64,000 nucleotides of DNA from contig NZ_BMFK01000001.1 of assembly GCF_014638355.1 (NCBI RefSeq), positions 1,007,160 to 1,071,159 of the forward strand, written 5' to 3'. This DNA comes from Priestia taiwanensis. GTDB taxonomy: Bacteria; Bacillota; Bacilli; Bacillales; Bacillaceae_G. Each line of letters opens with the position of its first letter. Positions within the stretch are counted from its first letter, which is position 1. The notes beneath the pieces were generated by a model that had not been told where the DNA came from, searched no databases, and saw only the letters and a list, made by a program, of their open reading frames with translations. Positions 54,691-63,662 of this stretch are shown here, one piece after another. Both the position numbers and the translations under genes were made by a program.

Positions 54691-54885
54691 CTATTTATCA
54701 GTGCTAAAGAATCGGTACCATAGTTGATATAAAGCAGATAAGCCAACAAGCCAGTATACAATACTCACAGCTACATCTGAGAAACCAAATACAGTGTCTA
54801 CTACATTAAAATCAAGCGCAAAGAATAACCAATTTAATCCTCCAAGCACAAGCAGTAAAAACGTAAAATGATTAAAGAATTTCAT
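54691..54885 (-). CDS. DUF378 small membrane protein
   Basis: A 64-residue protein with two membrane helices, of the DUF378/YuzA family: FLLLVLGGLNWLFFALDFNVVDTVFG and VSIVYWLVGLSALYQLW. Function unknown. ATG at 54885 lies 8 nt after a very strong AGGAGG; the start three codons upstream overlaps that site. Confidence 0.9.
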   Translation of the reverse strand: MKFFNHFTFLLLVLGGLNWLFFALDFNVVDTVFGFSDVAVSIVYWLVGLSALYQLWYRFFSTDK

Positions 54886-55027
54886 GATTATCACCTCCTC
54901 TTAATGGAGTAGGAAACTTCACTTCTCTAACACTATATTCAAGACTGCTTGTTAGAATGAATACATACGCTTCCACAAACACCCATTTTTCTATAGAATC
55001 AGTGAAAATGTGCGCTGAAACTTCACT

Positions 55028-55432
55028 TTACTTAGTATTTTTTTGCCAGAGTCCACCATGACATAGTGAAAAACCACATTTCTTATAAAACTCCTTATTG
55101 TCTTCACTAAATGTGCATGTGATAATCTCTATCCCCCTGTTCTTCCCCTCTTCAAGTAGCGCTTGGACCAATACTTTTCCAATGCCTTTTTGTTGGTAAG
55201 CAGGGTGTACATTGACATCTTCCAAATAACCGTGTTGAAGACCAGTTCCTGCAACATAAGCAAATGCAACTAATTTATCTAATTCATTACGAATTCCTCC
55301 CCAATATACACACTTCTCAAACAACATGGGGTAATCTTTATCTCTTCGTTCCCAGCCAACCATTTCTCGCAAATCTGGTACTTCATGTTTTGCAATTGGC
55401 ATATTAATAATAACCCTATATACTTCTATCAT
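55028..55432 (-). CDS. GNAT-family N-acetyltransferase in the riboflavin operon
   Basis: A 134-residue acetyltransferase: [54 protein letters not shown] shows the acetyl-CoA loop and the usual end. Its ATG overlaps the ribH stop by 4 nt (ATGA), so it is translated with the riboflavin genes. Its substrate is unknown; whether it touches flavin metabolism cannot be told. Confidence 0.9.
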   Translation of the reverse strand: MIEVYRVIINMPIAKHEVPDLREMVGWERRDKDYPMLFEKCVYWGGIRNELDKLVAFAYVAGTGLQHGYLEDVNVHPAYQQKGIGKVLVQALLEEGKNRGIEIITCTFSEDNKEFYKKCGFSLCHGGLWQKNTK

Positions 55433-55899
55433 CCACTTATGCTTCTCTGTACATTTGCCATTTCAATTGCCGCAACAGCAACTTCATATCCTTTGTTCCC
55501 TGCTTTCGTGCCAGCTCGTTCAATTGCTTGTTCGATGGTTTCTGTCGTTAAAATCCCGAACATAATTGGAATATCATATTGCAAAGATAGACTAGCTATT
55601 CCTTTTGCCGCCTCATTACATACATAATCATAGTGTGTTGTTGCACCGCGAATAACCGTTCCTAGTGTGATAATCGCATCATACTCTCCCTTTTTTGCTA
55701 GTTGTTTCGTCACAAATGGGATTTCAAACGCTCCTGGTACCCACGCAATATCAATATTTTCTTCTGCTACACCGTGCCGAATTAGTGCATCCTTTGCACC
55801 ACCTAATAACTTGCTTGTAATAAATTCATTAAAACGCCCAACAACAATCCCAACTTTTAATCCTGTTCCTATTAATGTCCCTTCATATACATTGTTCAT
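55429..55899 (-). CDS. ribH: 6,7-dimethyl-8-ribityllumazine synthase
   Basis: A 156-residue lumazine synthase, which condenses the ribitylaminouracil with the 4-carbon butanone phosphate made by RibBA. Conserved parts: [22 protein letters not shown], and the catalytic-His segment [24 protein letters not shown] precedes the ATG by 8 nt. Fourth gene of the rib operon. Confidence 0.97.
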   Translation of the reverse strand: MNNVYEGTLIGTGLKVGIVVGRFNEFITSKLLGGAKDALIRHGVAEENIDIAWVPGAFEIPFVTKQLAKKGEYDAIITLGTVIRGATTHYDYVCNEAAKGIASLSLQYDIPIMFGILTTETIEQAIERAGTKAGNKGYEVAVAAIEMANVQRSISG

Positions 55900-55914
55900 T
55901 TCTTTTTCCTCCCC

Positions 55915-57108
55915 TTATATGTTTAATAAATGTCCTAATTTTATTTGTTTCGTGTGTAAATATCCTTTGTTCTCCTCTAACACTGGCATCACAATCGGTA
56001 CACGTTCCACTACTTCCATCCTGTAACCGTCTAATCCAGCAATTTTCTTTGGGTTATTGGTCAATAAGCGAATCTTCTTTACGCCTAATTCCCGAAGAAT
56101 TTGAGCGCCAACACCATATTCACGTAAATCTGGACCGAAACCGAGTTTTTCATTTGCTTCTACCGTGTCATATCCTTCTTCTTGTAACTTATATGCTTTT
56201 AACTTATTTAACAAACCTATACCTCTTCCTTCTTGCCTCATATAAAGAAGAATACCTCTTCCTTCTTCTTCAATTTGTTGCAGAGCGGCATGAAGTTGCG
56301 GTCCACAATCACAGCGACATGAACCAAATACGTCACCAGTCAAACATTCTGAATGAACACGGACTAATAACGGCTCATCATCTGAAATATCTCCTTTCAC
56401 GAGCGCAATATGTTCTTTGTTATCTAACGTATTTGAATAGCCAATTGCTTTAAACGCACCGAATCCAGTAGGTAATTCAATCTCCACCTCTCGTGTTACA
56501 AGTGTGTCCATGTGAAGGCGATAGTGAATCAAGTCGGCAATCGTAATCATCTTCAGATTAAATTTCTTAGCAATATCAACTAACTGTGGGACTCTCGCCA
56601 TCGTGCCGTCCTCTTGCATAATTTCACAAATGACACCCGCATGTGTACTACCACATAACATTGCTAAGTCAACAGCAGCCTCTGTATGCCCAGCCCGCCT
56701 CAGAACACCACCTTCTTTCGCAATGAGTGGGAAAATATGCCCCGGACGACGGAAATCATTTGCTTTAGCGTTTTCATCTATCATTTTCAAAATTGTTGTG
56801 GATCGTTCATACGTACTAATTCCTGTTGTGGTCGATACATAGTCAACACTTACCGTAAATGCTGTTCCATGTTTATCCGTATTATGTTCAACCATCGGAT
56901 CAAACGATAATTTCTTTGCTAATGCATGTGTAATTGGTGTACAAACAAGACCACGACCATACGTCACCATAAAGTTAATCACATCTGGCGTTGCTTTTTC
57001 CGCCAGTACGACGAAGTCACCTTCATTTTCCCTGTCCTCATCATCACACACGATAATTACTTTGCCTTGCTTCAAATCCTCCAGTGCTTCTTCAATTGAA
57101 TGAAACAT
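55915..57108 (-). CDS. ribBA: Bifunctional DHBP synthase / GTP cyclohydrolase II
   Basis: A 397-residue fused enzyme. The N-terminal RibB domain (about 1-200) has [13 protein letters not shown] and the SHxG-like region; the C-terminal RibA domain has the zinc cluster [19 protein letters not shown] and RQEGRGIGL. Together these supply both precursors of riboflavin. Starts 21 nt after ribE with GGAGAGGAG as site. Confidence 0.97.
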   Translation of the reverse strand: MFHSIEEALEDLKQGKVIIVCDDEDRENEGDFVVLAEKATPDVINFMVTYGRGLVCTPITHALAKKLSFDPMVEHNTDKHGTAFTVSVDYVSTTTGISTYERSTTILKMIDENAKANDFRRPGHIFPLIAKEGGVLRRAGHTEAAVDLAMLCGSTHAGVICEIMQEDGTMARVPQLVDIAKKFNLKMITIADLIHYRLHMDTLVTREVEIELPTGFGAFKAIGYSNTLDNKEHIALVKGDISDDEPLLVRVHSECLTGDVFGSCRCDCGPQLHAALQQIEEEGRGILLYMRQEGRGIGLLNKLKAYKLQEEGYDTVEANEKLGFGPDLREYGVGAQILRELGVKKIRLLTNNPKKIAGLDGYRMEVVERVPIVMPVLEENKGYLHTKQIKLGHLLNI

Positions 57109-57129
57109 ACTATCTTCTCCTCTCCTTTA

Positions 57130-57771
57130 TTAACAAAAACCATGTTCTTCTAAAAATGATGATGTAATTGTTGACTTCTTTTCTTCTCTACATAGTGCAG
57201 AACGTATATACTTACCTATCATATCTATTTCAATATTCACCTTCTTACCGACACCTTTTGCTCCTAATATTGTATGGGAAACTGTATGCGGAATAAGGGA
57301 AATCGTTATTTCTCCCTCTTGTATGTGAAAGATTGTCAAACTCGTACCGTCAATAGTGATAGAACCTTTATGAATACATTGTTCCGTTAGTGATGGAAGC
57401 ATTCGAATAACATAATAAATGGCATTCGCCTGTTTTTCCTTGCGAATAATCTCGCCCACACCGTCGACATGACCAGATACGAAATGACCACCAAATCGAC
57501 CGTTTGCATGCATCGCTCGTTCGATATTCACAAGCATATTTTTCGCTATACCGTATAAAGACGTCGCTCGGACTGTCTCCGGCATTATATCAACAGTGAA
57601 CGAAGATTCCGTAAATGACGTTACCGTTAAACATATACCGTTAATTGCCATACTATCACCAAGGTGAATATCTTCCATCACTCTCGCAGCTGAAATTGTA
57701 AGTTTAATCCACTCTTTTCCACTTTCAACATGTGTAACAGTACCGATTTCCTCAATTATCCCTGTAAACAT
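57130..57771 (-). CDS. ribE: Riboflavin synthase, alpha chain
   Basis: A 213-residue enzyme made of two lumazine-binding repeats (MFTGIIEEIGTV; and GGHFVSGHVDGVGEI in the second half), which dismutates two lumazines into riboflavin. The ATG lies within the last codons of ribD (16-nt overlap). Confidence 0.95.
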   Translation of the reverse strand: MFTGIIEEIGTVTHVESGKEWIKLTISAARVMEDIHLGDSMAINGICLTVTSFTESSFTVDIMPETVRATSLYGIAKNMLVNIERAMHANGRFGGHFVSGHVDGVGEIIRKEKQANAIYYVIRMLPSLTEQCIHKGSITIDGTSLTIFHIQEGEITISLIPHTVSHTILGAKGVGKKVNIEIDMIGKYIRSALCREEKKSTITSSFLEEHGFC

Positions 57772-58898
57772 GAACTATGATCTCCTTTAGCAAACTTCGG
57801 TATCGTGACTACTTTTATATCTGTACCGATTTGTTCAATTGATGTAAATTGAAATGAATATGCATCCATCATTCTTTCTACTCCAGATCCACCGAACGAG
57901 CTAAGTGAGTCTATTCCACCAATAATTTTTGGAGCGATATACGTAATGACTTTATTTACTTTCTTTGCTTGTAAGAAGCCCATATTAATTTGTTGTCCGC
58001 CCTCTACTAATAACGATGCAACACGCTGTTCTCCTAATACACATACAACGTCTTCTATATAAATTGTTTTTGTTTGTAGTTGGAATACTCTTACACCATA
58101 ACTCTCTATTTCTTCGATTCGCTCTCTTGAAGCGTGATACCCAACAAATATCCATGTCGGCGCTTTCTTGTCCTGAACAATATGAGATTCTACAGGTGTT
58201 CGTAGTGTTGTATCAAGAACAATCCGAATTGGCTGCTTCTGCTCTGGTATTATTCTTGCAGTTAAATATGGATTGTCCTGTATTACCGTATTCACTCCTA
58301 CTAAAATAGCATCATGTGTATGACGTAAATCATGTACATCATGCCGTGCTTCTTCACATGTAATCCATTTGCTATCGCGACTTGCTGTTGCAATTTTTCC
58401 ATCGAGTGTAACTGCTTGCTTCAATGTGACAAATGGCTCATTTGTTGTGATGAAATGACAAAAGACCTCATTTAAGTCTCTTGCCTGTTTCTCTAATAAT
58501 CCTACATCCACTCGTACACCGGCATTTCGCAATCGCGTAATCCCACTTCCTGCTACTAGCGGATTTGGATCAGTCATTGCTACTACTACTCTTGTAACCT
58601 TATTTTCAACAATAAGGTCTGTACAACGCCCTGTCTTTCCAACATGGTTGCACGGCTCTAGTGTCACATACAGTGTAGAGCCTTTCGCTTTCTTTCCAGC
58701 CATCCGAAGTGCATGCACTTCTGCATGTTCTTCCCCGGCTTGTAAGTGCGTCCCGATTCCAACAATTTGTCCATTCTTTACTACTACTGCACCTACTACT
58801 GGATTAGGGCTCGTTTGCCCCTTTGTTGCACTTGCTATCTGTAGTGCTAATTCCATATACTTCACATCTCCCACGCTTCCACCTTCTTTCTTGAACAT
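57756..58898 (-). CDS. ribD: Riboflavin-specific deaminase / reductase
   Basis: A bifunctional enzyme, 372-380 residues. The N-terminal cytidine-deaminase-like domain has the zinc motif AEVHAL...PCNHVGKTGRC, and the C-terminal reductase domain has FVTLKQAVTLDGKIA and LLVEGGQQINMGF. The start is uncertain: ATG at 58898 has AGAGAGG 6 nt upstream, but that sequence lies within the terminator stem; GTG at 58874 (giving MGDVKYMELALQIA) has GGTGG close upstream and fits the usual RibD N-terminus. First gene of the operon. Confidence 0.95.
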   Translation of the reverse strand: MFKKEGGSVGDVKYMELALQIASATKGQTSPNPVVGAVVVKNGQIVGIGTHLQAGEEHAEVHALRMAGKKAKGSTLYVTLEPCNHVGKTGRCTDLIVENKVTRVVVAMTDPNPLVAGSGITRLRNAGVRVDVGLLEKQARDLNEVFCHFITTNEPFVTLKQAVTLDGKIATASRDSKWITCEEARHDVHDLRHTHDAILVGVNTVIQDNPYLTARIIPEQKQPIRIVLDTTLRTPVESHIVQDKKAPTWIFVGYHASRERIEEIESYGVRVFQLQTKTIYIEDVVCVLGEQRVASLLVEGGQQINMGFLQAKKVNKVITYIAPKIIGGIDSLSSFGGSGVERMMDAYSFQFTSIEQIGTDIKVVTIPKFAKGDHSSCLQG

Positions 58899-58900
58899 AA

Positions 58901-58935
58901 AAAACCTCTCTAGGATTATCCTAAAGAGGTTTGAT
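58901..58935 (-). terminator. FMN-riboswitch terminator directly before ribD
   Basis: On the minus strand, aacctctttagga/tcctagagaggtt stem with a 3-nt loop, then six T's that run straight into the ATG at 58898. The Shine-Dalgarno-like AGAGAGG is in its 3' arm. Confidence 0.85.
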
Positions 58936-59150
58936 GGAAGGCTTAAATATAGGTTGAAACAACTGTGTTTGTATAGGTCATAGATAAATAAGCCTATTAA
59001 CTTTCATTTTTCTTGAAGAATAGGCGCTTTCCATCTATAACGAAATAGACCTCTAATACTTGATAAAAAAGCCGACTACTCCCTTGTATCAGTATTGAGA
59101 TTTTTTCACCTTATACGAAAAAAAATACACACTTGTCCCGTCACTATATT

Positions 59151-59302
59151 ATCCTTCTCCCATCCAGACTATACTGTCGGCTTTGGTTTCTCACCAAATC
59201 CACCGCCTATCGGACTACTTTTCTTTGATAAACGGGTCACGGGCTTAGAAGTCATTACGCTTCATCACCGCCGGTTGGGAATTGCACCCGACCCCGAAGG
59301 AT
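59151..59302 (-). promoter_or_regulatory. FMN riboswitch (RFN element) of the rib operon
   Basis: On the minus strand the element begins ATCCTTCGGGGTCGGGTG and ends GGATGGGAGAAGGAT, with the conserved CAATTCCCAACCGGCGGT, AGCCCGTGAC and GATTTGGTGAGAAACC blocks in order. The closing P1 is atccttc/gaaggat. Followed by a terminator at 58901-58935; FMN should stop transcription of ribD-E-BA-H. AT-rich sequence with TATACTATAGT lies upstream (59303-59345) as a likely promoter. Confidence 0.97.
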
Positions 59303-59374
59303 ATGACATATGGACTTTTTTGAAATGTTGACGACTATAGTATACTAATAATTCAGATAAAAAGAAATGAAAAA

Positions 59375-59851
59375 TTACAAAAATTCCAATCTTTTATTCA
59401 TTCGATATACTTTCCCTTCTAATTCTGTCTTCATTATCTTTAAATCCATCTTCTTATAGAAAGCGATTGCCCTCTCATTTGTAACAGATACCCGGAGATG
59501 ATATTGTTCTACATGTTGAAGCTGAAAGAACCGTTCTGCATAATCAAATAACTCTTTCCCTCTACCTTCATCTCGGTAACTTTCTACTAAATAGAGTAAG
59601 TGAACATAGCCAATACGCTTATCTTCATACTCGACAATCTGTAGTTCGATTTGACCAACCGCTTCACCATGTTCTTCGACAAGGATAAAACCATCTGGAA
59701 ACAGTGCTGATCGCTCCGTGACCCAGTCAACATACTTATCTTCACTACTAAAACCATCTATATGACCGAAACTAACAAGGAAAGAATCCCGCCTAAACAG
59801 TACAATTGTTTCCTTGTCCCTTTCTACATGCATTGGACGAAAGACAAACAT
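59375..59851 (-). CDS. GNAT-family N-acetyltransferase
   Basis: A 158-residue acetyltransferase: VGQIELQIVEY, VHLLYLVESYRDEGRGKELF (acetyl-CoA loop), and VTNERAIAFYKKMDLKIMK. Substrate unknown. Last gene of a minus-strand operon with S51, deoxyribosyltransferase-like and MBL genes (gap 11 nt). Confidence 0.9.
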   Translation of the reverse strand: MFVFRPMHVERDKETIVLFRRDSFLVSFGHIDGFSSEDKYVDWVTERSALFPDGFILVEEHGEAVGQIELQIVEYEDKRIGYVHLLYLVESYRDEGRGKELFDYAERFFQLQHVEQYHLRVSVTNERAIAFYKKMDLKIMKTELEGKVYRMNKRLEFL

Positions 59852-59862
59852 AATAATCCTCC

Positions 59863-60558
59863 TTATATACTAGATAGTTTCAAAATCCTTTCAACAATAC
59901 CTTCTTGATGCATATGTTCCAAACAATACACATTTTCAGGTCCGAATGTACGGTATGGTTTTTCATTACATAGCAAAAGTGCTGCTTCTTCATCTAAGCA
60001 AAGTGCCTCTCTACATCCAACTTCACTCATTCCACGGATAATGTGTTCATGCTCTTGCCACTGGGAATAATGAACTGCTACAAGACTTGATGAAATGAAA
60101 CCTATTCCTTCTGTTACTTTCATCTGTTGATCATCTGTATCATTTGGCGAAATAACTACCGTCTTAGGTAAGATAAGTGCACCTGCTGAACAACCAGCGA
60201 TTGGTGTACCACTTTCATATTTCTCAGCTAGCAATGTTTTAACAGGATCATAGGCATACACATTATGATACGTTTCTGTATGTCCTCCACCAATATAAAT
60301 GCCTGTCGCATTCTTTATGCACTCTAGCTCTTCACCCGACAACTCCGTTCGATTATTAACAGCAATAATATGGATAGAAGAAACACCTAATTGCTCCCAT
60401 TGATTCGTATAACGCGGTACATGCTTTTCCCATGCACCTTTTTTCACTGTTAATAACACTAACCGTGCTTCTTTTCCTCCGCTCAAATGAACAAAACTTT
60501 CTACTGCATCTGAAAGTGTAGGATTTCCCCCTAGCAAATACACGTAACGATTCTCCAT
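59863..60558 (-). CDS. Peptidase S51 (dipeptidase E/cyanophycinase-like)
   Basis: About 231 residues; the S51 fold shows LLGGNPT, TGIYIGGGHTETYH and the nucleophile elbow GCSAGALIL (Ser). The His of the triad is probably in VAVHYSQW. It may cleave Asp-X dipeptides or a related amide. The ATG at 60558 is preferred to the GTG at 60567, which lies in GAGGTG. Starts 5 nt after the upstream gene. Confidence 0.87.
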   Translation of the reverse strand: MENRYVYLLGGNPTLSDAVESFVHLSGGKEARLVLLTVKKGAWEKHVPRYTNQWEQLGVSSIHIIAVNNRTELSGEELECIKNATGIYIGGGHTETYHNVYAYDPVKTLLAEKYESGTPIAGCSAGALILPKTVVISPNDTDDQQMKVTEGIGFISSSLVAVHYSQWQEHEHIIRGMSEVGCREALCLDEEAALLLCNEKPYRTFGPENVYCLEHMHQEGIVERILKLSSI

Positions 60559-60563
60559 CGTAC

Positions 60564-60944
60564 TCACCTCTTTAAAGTTACTAATAATTCTTCCAACCTG
60601 CCGATAATAATTTGCACTTGCGGAAGATGATAAAATGTACTTGTTAATGACACATCATACACATCTTCATTTGGTGAAAGAATATATACCGGCTTGTCCA
60701 AACCTACCGCTATCCCCATTTCGATGTGACTTCCTTTTCCTGCTGGTAAGAGAATAATCAAATAATCCGCCTCTCGAACTGCCTTCCTTTCTAACTCTCC
60801 AATTCTGGATAGCTCCTCAATTGTAGAAGCACGGTTATTCCTTGTCCAATCGTATGTATGTGTATGACCTATCTCTATTAATCTAGTACTTAGTAGTTGT
60901 ACTTGCTCTTTATTTTGCAAACTCGATGCGATATAGAACTTCAT
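60564..60944 (-). CDS. Nucleoside 2-deoxyribosyltransferase-like protein
   Basis: A 126-residue protein of the deoxyribosyltransferase family: KFYIASSL at the start, ADYLIILLPAGKGSHIEMGIAVGLDKPVYIL with the Glu of the GSHIEMG motif. Such proteins move or remove the base from nucleoside or nucleotide 5'-monophosphates; the substrate here is open. Gap of 15 nt to the MBL gene. Confidence 0.85.
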   Translation of the reverse strand: MKFYIASSLQNKEQVQLLSTRLIEIGHTHTYDWTRNNRASTIEELSRIGELERKAVREADYLIILLPAGKGSHIEMGIAVGLDKPVYILSPNEDVYDVSLTSTFYHLPQVQIIIGRLEELLVTLKR

Positions 60945-60959
60945 TTTCTTTCCCCCTAT

Positions 60960-61814
60960 TTATACGTCTATAATCATCGTGTCATATGCGAATGTGACTG
61001 GCAGCCCTGCATCTTGCAATTCCCCTTCTAACTCCTTCAAATCATCGTAGCCCAAGTTATCAATCTCTTCGATGTGTGTCAAAATCACTTTTTTCGCCTG
61101 TAACTTCTTGATAATGTTCAATGTATCTTGGAATGACGCCTCTCGAACATGCTCAAGGAATTCACGACTAAATCGTTGCTCTCCTGTATTTTTATCCTCT
61201 TCATGAATTCCCATCGGCAAAATCACTATATCTACTCCATTAAGGTTCGCTGGCGGTTCCCATCCGTATAATTCATCCGGAGCGATAAATACACGCTTAC
61301 TCTCTTCTTCTAATAAGAAACCGTATACATACTTTTCATGTAATTGAATTGGTGTCACAACAACATCATGCAACGTAAAGGATTCCTCGTCTTCTAACAC
61401 ATGCATCCGAATCGTTCCAAACGACTGTAAAAAGGTAAAGTGATCCCATGAACCAAGCATTTTCTTCATGTCTTCTGCCACTTGCTTCGGAAAATAGACG
61501 TCACTCACACGTTCTTTTGTTGGGTGCTCTCGGAAATCTCCATTAAGCATTTCCCATACACGCCTCCCCATCACATGATCTGGATGCCAGTGTGAATAAA
61601 CACCATTTTCAACAAATGAAATATTTGCTCGATTCAGCTGTATATGACTTTCTTCTGGCGTATCGATTAACAAGTTGGGACCATGTACGAAAACACTTGG
61701 ACCCGTTCGACTATACGGAACACCTTTCTTTCTCGCTTCCATACTTACACGCTGTTGACTACCTGGCCTAGGAATCGGAATCGCTCCCCCTGTGCCTAGA
61801 AATTCTATCCTCAT
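60960..61814 (-). CDS. Metallo-beta-lactamase-fold hydrolase (PhnP-like)
   Basis: A 284-residue MBL protein with the metal motif SHWHPDHVMG, an Asp in FIAPDELYG and a final His in LTHIEEI. Its start (IEFLGTGGAIPIPRPG) resembles the PhnP/RNase Z-type phosphodiesterase group. Substrate unknown. First gene of the operon; GGGAGG precedes the ATG. Confidence 0.88.
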   Translation of the reverse strand: MRIEFLGTGGAIPIPRPGSQQRVSMEARKKGVPYSRTGPSVFVHGPNLLIDTPEESHIQLNRANISFVENGVYSHWHPDHVMGRRVWEMLNGDFREHPTKERVSDVYFPKQVAEDMKKMLGSWDHFTFLQSFGTIRMHVLEDEESFTLHDVVVTPIQLHEKYVYGFLLEEESKRVFIAPDELYGWEPPANLNGVDIVILPMGIHEEDKNTGEQRFSREFLEHVREASFQDTLNIIKKLQAKKVILTHIEEIDNLGYDDLKELEGELQDAGLPVTFAYDTMIIDV

Positions 61815-62012
61815 TGTCCTACCTCCCTTTTTGTAATTTTTGTAATAGTAAATTAAAAAAGGAGGGAACGCAAGAAAAAAGCTTATAGTAGATAGAATCC
61901 TTCTATGCTTTATATACCCATATCATAATAGCCCATGATGTTAGACACCTTTTATGTACGTCCACATAAATCCTTGTTGAATTTTGTATAAACAACAAAA
62001 CGATAGTACCTA

Positions 62013-62041
62013 TTGACTTTTCAGATAATTCTATCTAATAT
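62013..62041 (+). promoter_or_regulatory. Sigma-A promoter of the FAD monooxygenase-tetR operon
   Basis: TTGACT (62013-62018) and TAATAT (62036-62041), exactly 17 nt apart. Confidence 0.8.
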
Positions 62042-62075
62042 TTAAATTGAATGAATCGTTCATTCAATTTAAATA
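62039..62075. promoter_or_regulatory. Perfect 17-bp inverted repeat, probable TetR operator
   Basis: tatttaaattgaatgaa (62039-62055) and its complement (62059-62075) around a TCG centre. It overlaps the -10 and the probable transcription start. The inner TGAATGAA-N3-TTCATTCA is the usual shape of TetR-family operators, and a tetR gene ends this operon. Confidence 0.85.
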
Positions 62076-62136
62076 CATTTCTTGAAGTCGCCTTTTCCTT
62101 ATTAAGAAGCTTGTAAATAATAGATTGGAGGCCATA

Positions 62137-63639
62137 ATGATGTTCAAAACAGGAGGAAGATTTAAAAAAAGCAGCTGGGAAAAAGTAATTGTGATCGGGG
62201 GAGGAATAGCTGGTTTACTCTCTGCAAGAGTGCTTTCTGAATATTATGCAGAAGTAATTATTATAGAAAAAGATGATTTACCTACGAAACCAGAAATTCG
62301 TGCAGGTACTCCTCAAGCTTTTCATCCACATCGATTTACACCGCGTGGCAAAATGATAGTAGAACGACTCTTTCCTGGATTTAATGATGAATTACTAACT
62401 TTAGGCGCTCCCTCTATGCAGAACAAAATTATTCATCAGACGAATCAATATGGATCTCTTGAAATGCCCAATCCAGAAAATGATGTAACATTCAGCAGAC
62501 CTCTGCTTGAATGGGTATGTCGTCAACGTGTAAAAAAGATTTCAAACGTTGAATTCCTTACAAAAGTTAATGTAATTGGCTTGCTAACGACATCAGATCA
62601 AACAGTTATAACAGGTGTCCATATAAGAGATCGCGAACAACGAAATCTGTTACAAACAATAGATGCCGACCTCGTTATTGATACTAGTGGACGTTCCTCT
62701 AAGCTAAGTGAATGGCTACAGCAACTCGGATTTGATGTACCAACTCCAGATATCCTCAAAGTCTCACTCGGTTACAGTACTCGCCATTATAAGATTCCCT
62801 CTCACTCATCAGTAAAGTGGGATATCATCCGTATTGCAGGTGACCCTTCCAATAAAAGTTTAACTGGTGGATTTTCCACAATTGAAAATAACATAGCTGA
62901 AGCCGTACTTTATTGCCCAGGTGGTCATTATCCAACCACGGATGTTGCTGAGTACGAACAAGAACTCACGAAGCTTGATAGCCCATTGATCGCCGAAGTA
63001 TTGCAAGATCTTGAACCTCTAACTTCCCCTAGAGGTTATAGAGTTACTGAATTATCTCGCCAGCACTTTGAAGAAATGAGAAAATGGCCTGCAGGATTGT
63101 TAGTTTTAGGAGATGCTTTTTGCACCTTCGATCCGATTTTCGGTCAAGGAATTACAATTGCCGCAATAGAAGTAGAAATGTTAGAATCCTGCCTAAGCGA
63201 ACAACGAAATCATCCCTTACCTTGTTTTGAACGTACTATACTCCAAAAAATGAATGAAATTGTTGAACCTGCCTGGTGGTTAAATTGTGCTGCAGATTTA
63301 CCGTGGCAAGGAGTATCTTATATAGGCAAGCCGTTGAAAGGTATTGAATTTGCCCAAAAATACTTTGCATTATATCTAAAACATGCCACTTCAAAACGTA
63401 ATTTTGAACAATATGGTTTGTATTGGGCAGTTAATTCTTTACTCTTACCACCGGATGAAATAATTAATTCACAGATGGTAGCAGCTATTCTAGCTTCTGA
63501 AGAAAGTTCTTCCGAAAGTAAAGAACTTCTCTCTGAACTATCAAAAGCAGCTGGTCAGACACTTGATGAACAATTGTCTCAAATTATGCCCACTTTCCCC
63601 TCAACAGCCTATGAATATTTGAATACACAGCAATACTAA
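62137..63639 (+). CDS. FAD-dependent monooxygenase/oxidoreductase
   Basis: About 500 residues; FAD-binding VIVIGGGIAGLLSARVL at the N-terminus, then the ribose loop (IIEKDD), DTSGRSSKLSEW in the middle, and GDAFCTFDPIFGQGITIA binding the flavin phosphate. It resembles halogenase/squalene-epoxidase-type single-component flavoproteins of secondary or xenobiotic metabolism, but the substrate is unknown. ATG at 62137 (or 62140) follows GGAGG by 5-8 nt; the TTG at 62125 lies inside the site. Operon with the TetR gene. Confidence 0.9.
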   Translation: MMFKTGGRFKKSSWEKVIVIGGGIAGLLSARVLSEYYAEVIIIEKDDLPTKPEIRAGTPQAFHPHRFTPRGKMIVERLFPGFNDELLTLGAPSMQNKIIHQTNQYGSLEMPNPENDVTFSRPLLEWVCRQRVKKISNVEFLTKVNVIGLLTTSDQTVITGVHIRDREQRNLLQTIDADLVIDTSGRSSKLSEWLQQLGFDVPTPDILKVSLGYSTRHYKIPSHSSVKWDIIRIAGDPSNKSLTGGFSTIENNIAEAVLYCPGGHYPTTDVAEYEQELTKLDSPLIAEVLQDLEPLTSPRGYRVTELSRQHFEEMRKWPAGLLVLGDAFCTFDPIFGQGITIAAIEVEMLESCLSEQRNHPLPCFERTILQKMNEIVEPAWWLNCAADLPWQGVSYIGKPLKGIEFAQKYFALYLKHATSKRNFEQYGLYWAVNSLLLPPDEIINSQMVAAILASEESSSESKELLSELSKAAGQTLDEQLSQIMPTFPSTAYEYLNTQQY

Positions 63640-63662
63640 AAATAATATAGGAGTGAAACATC

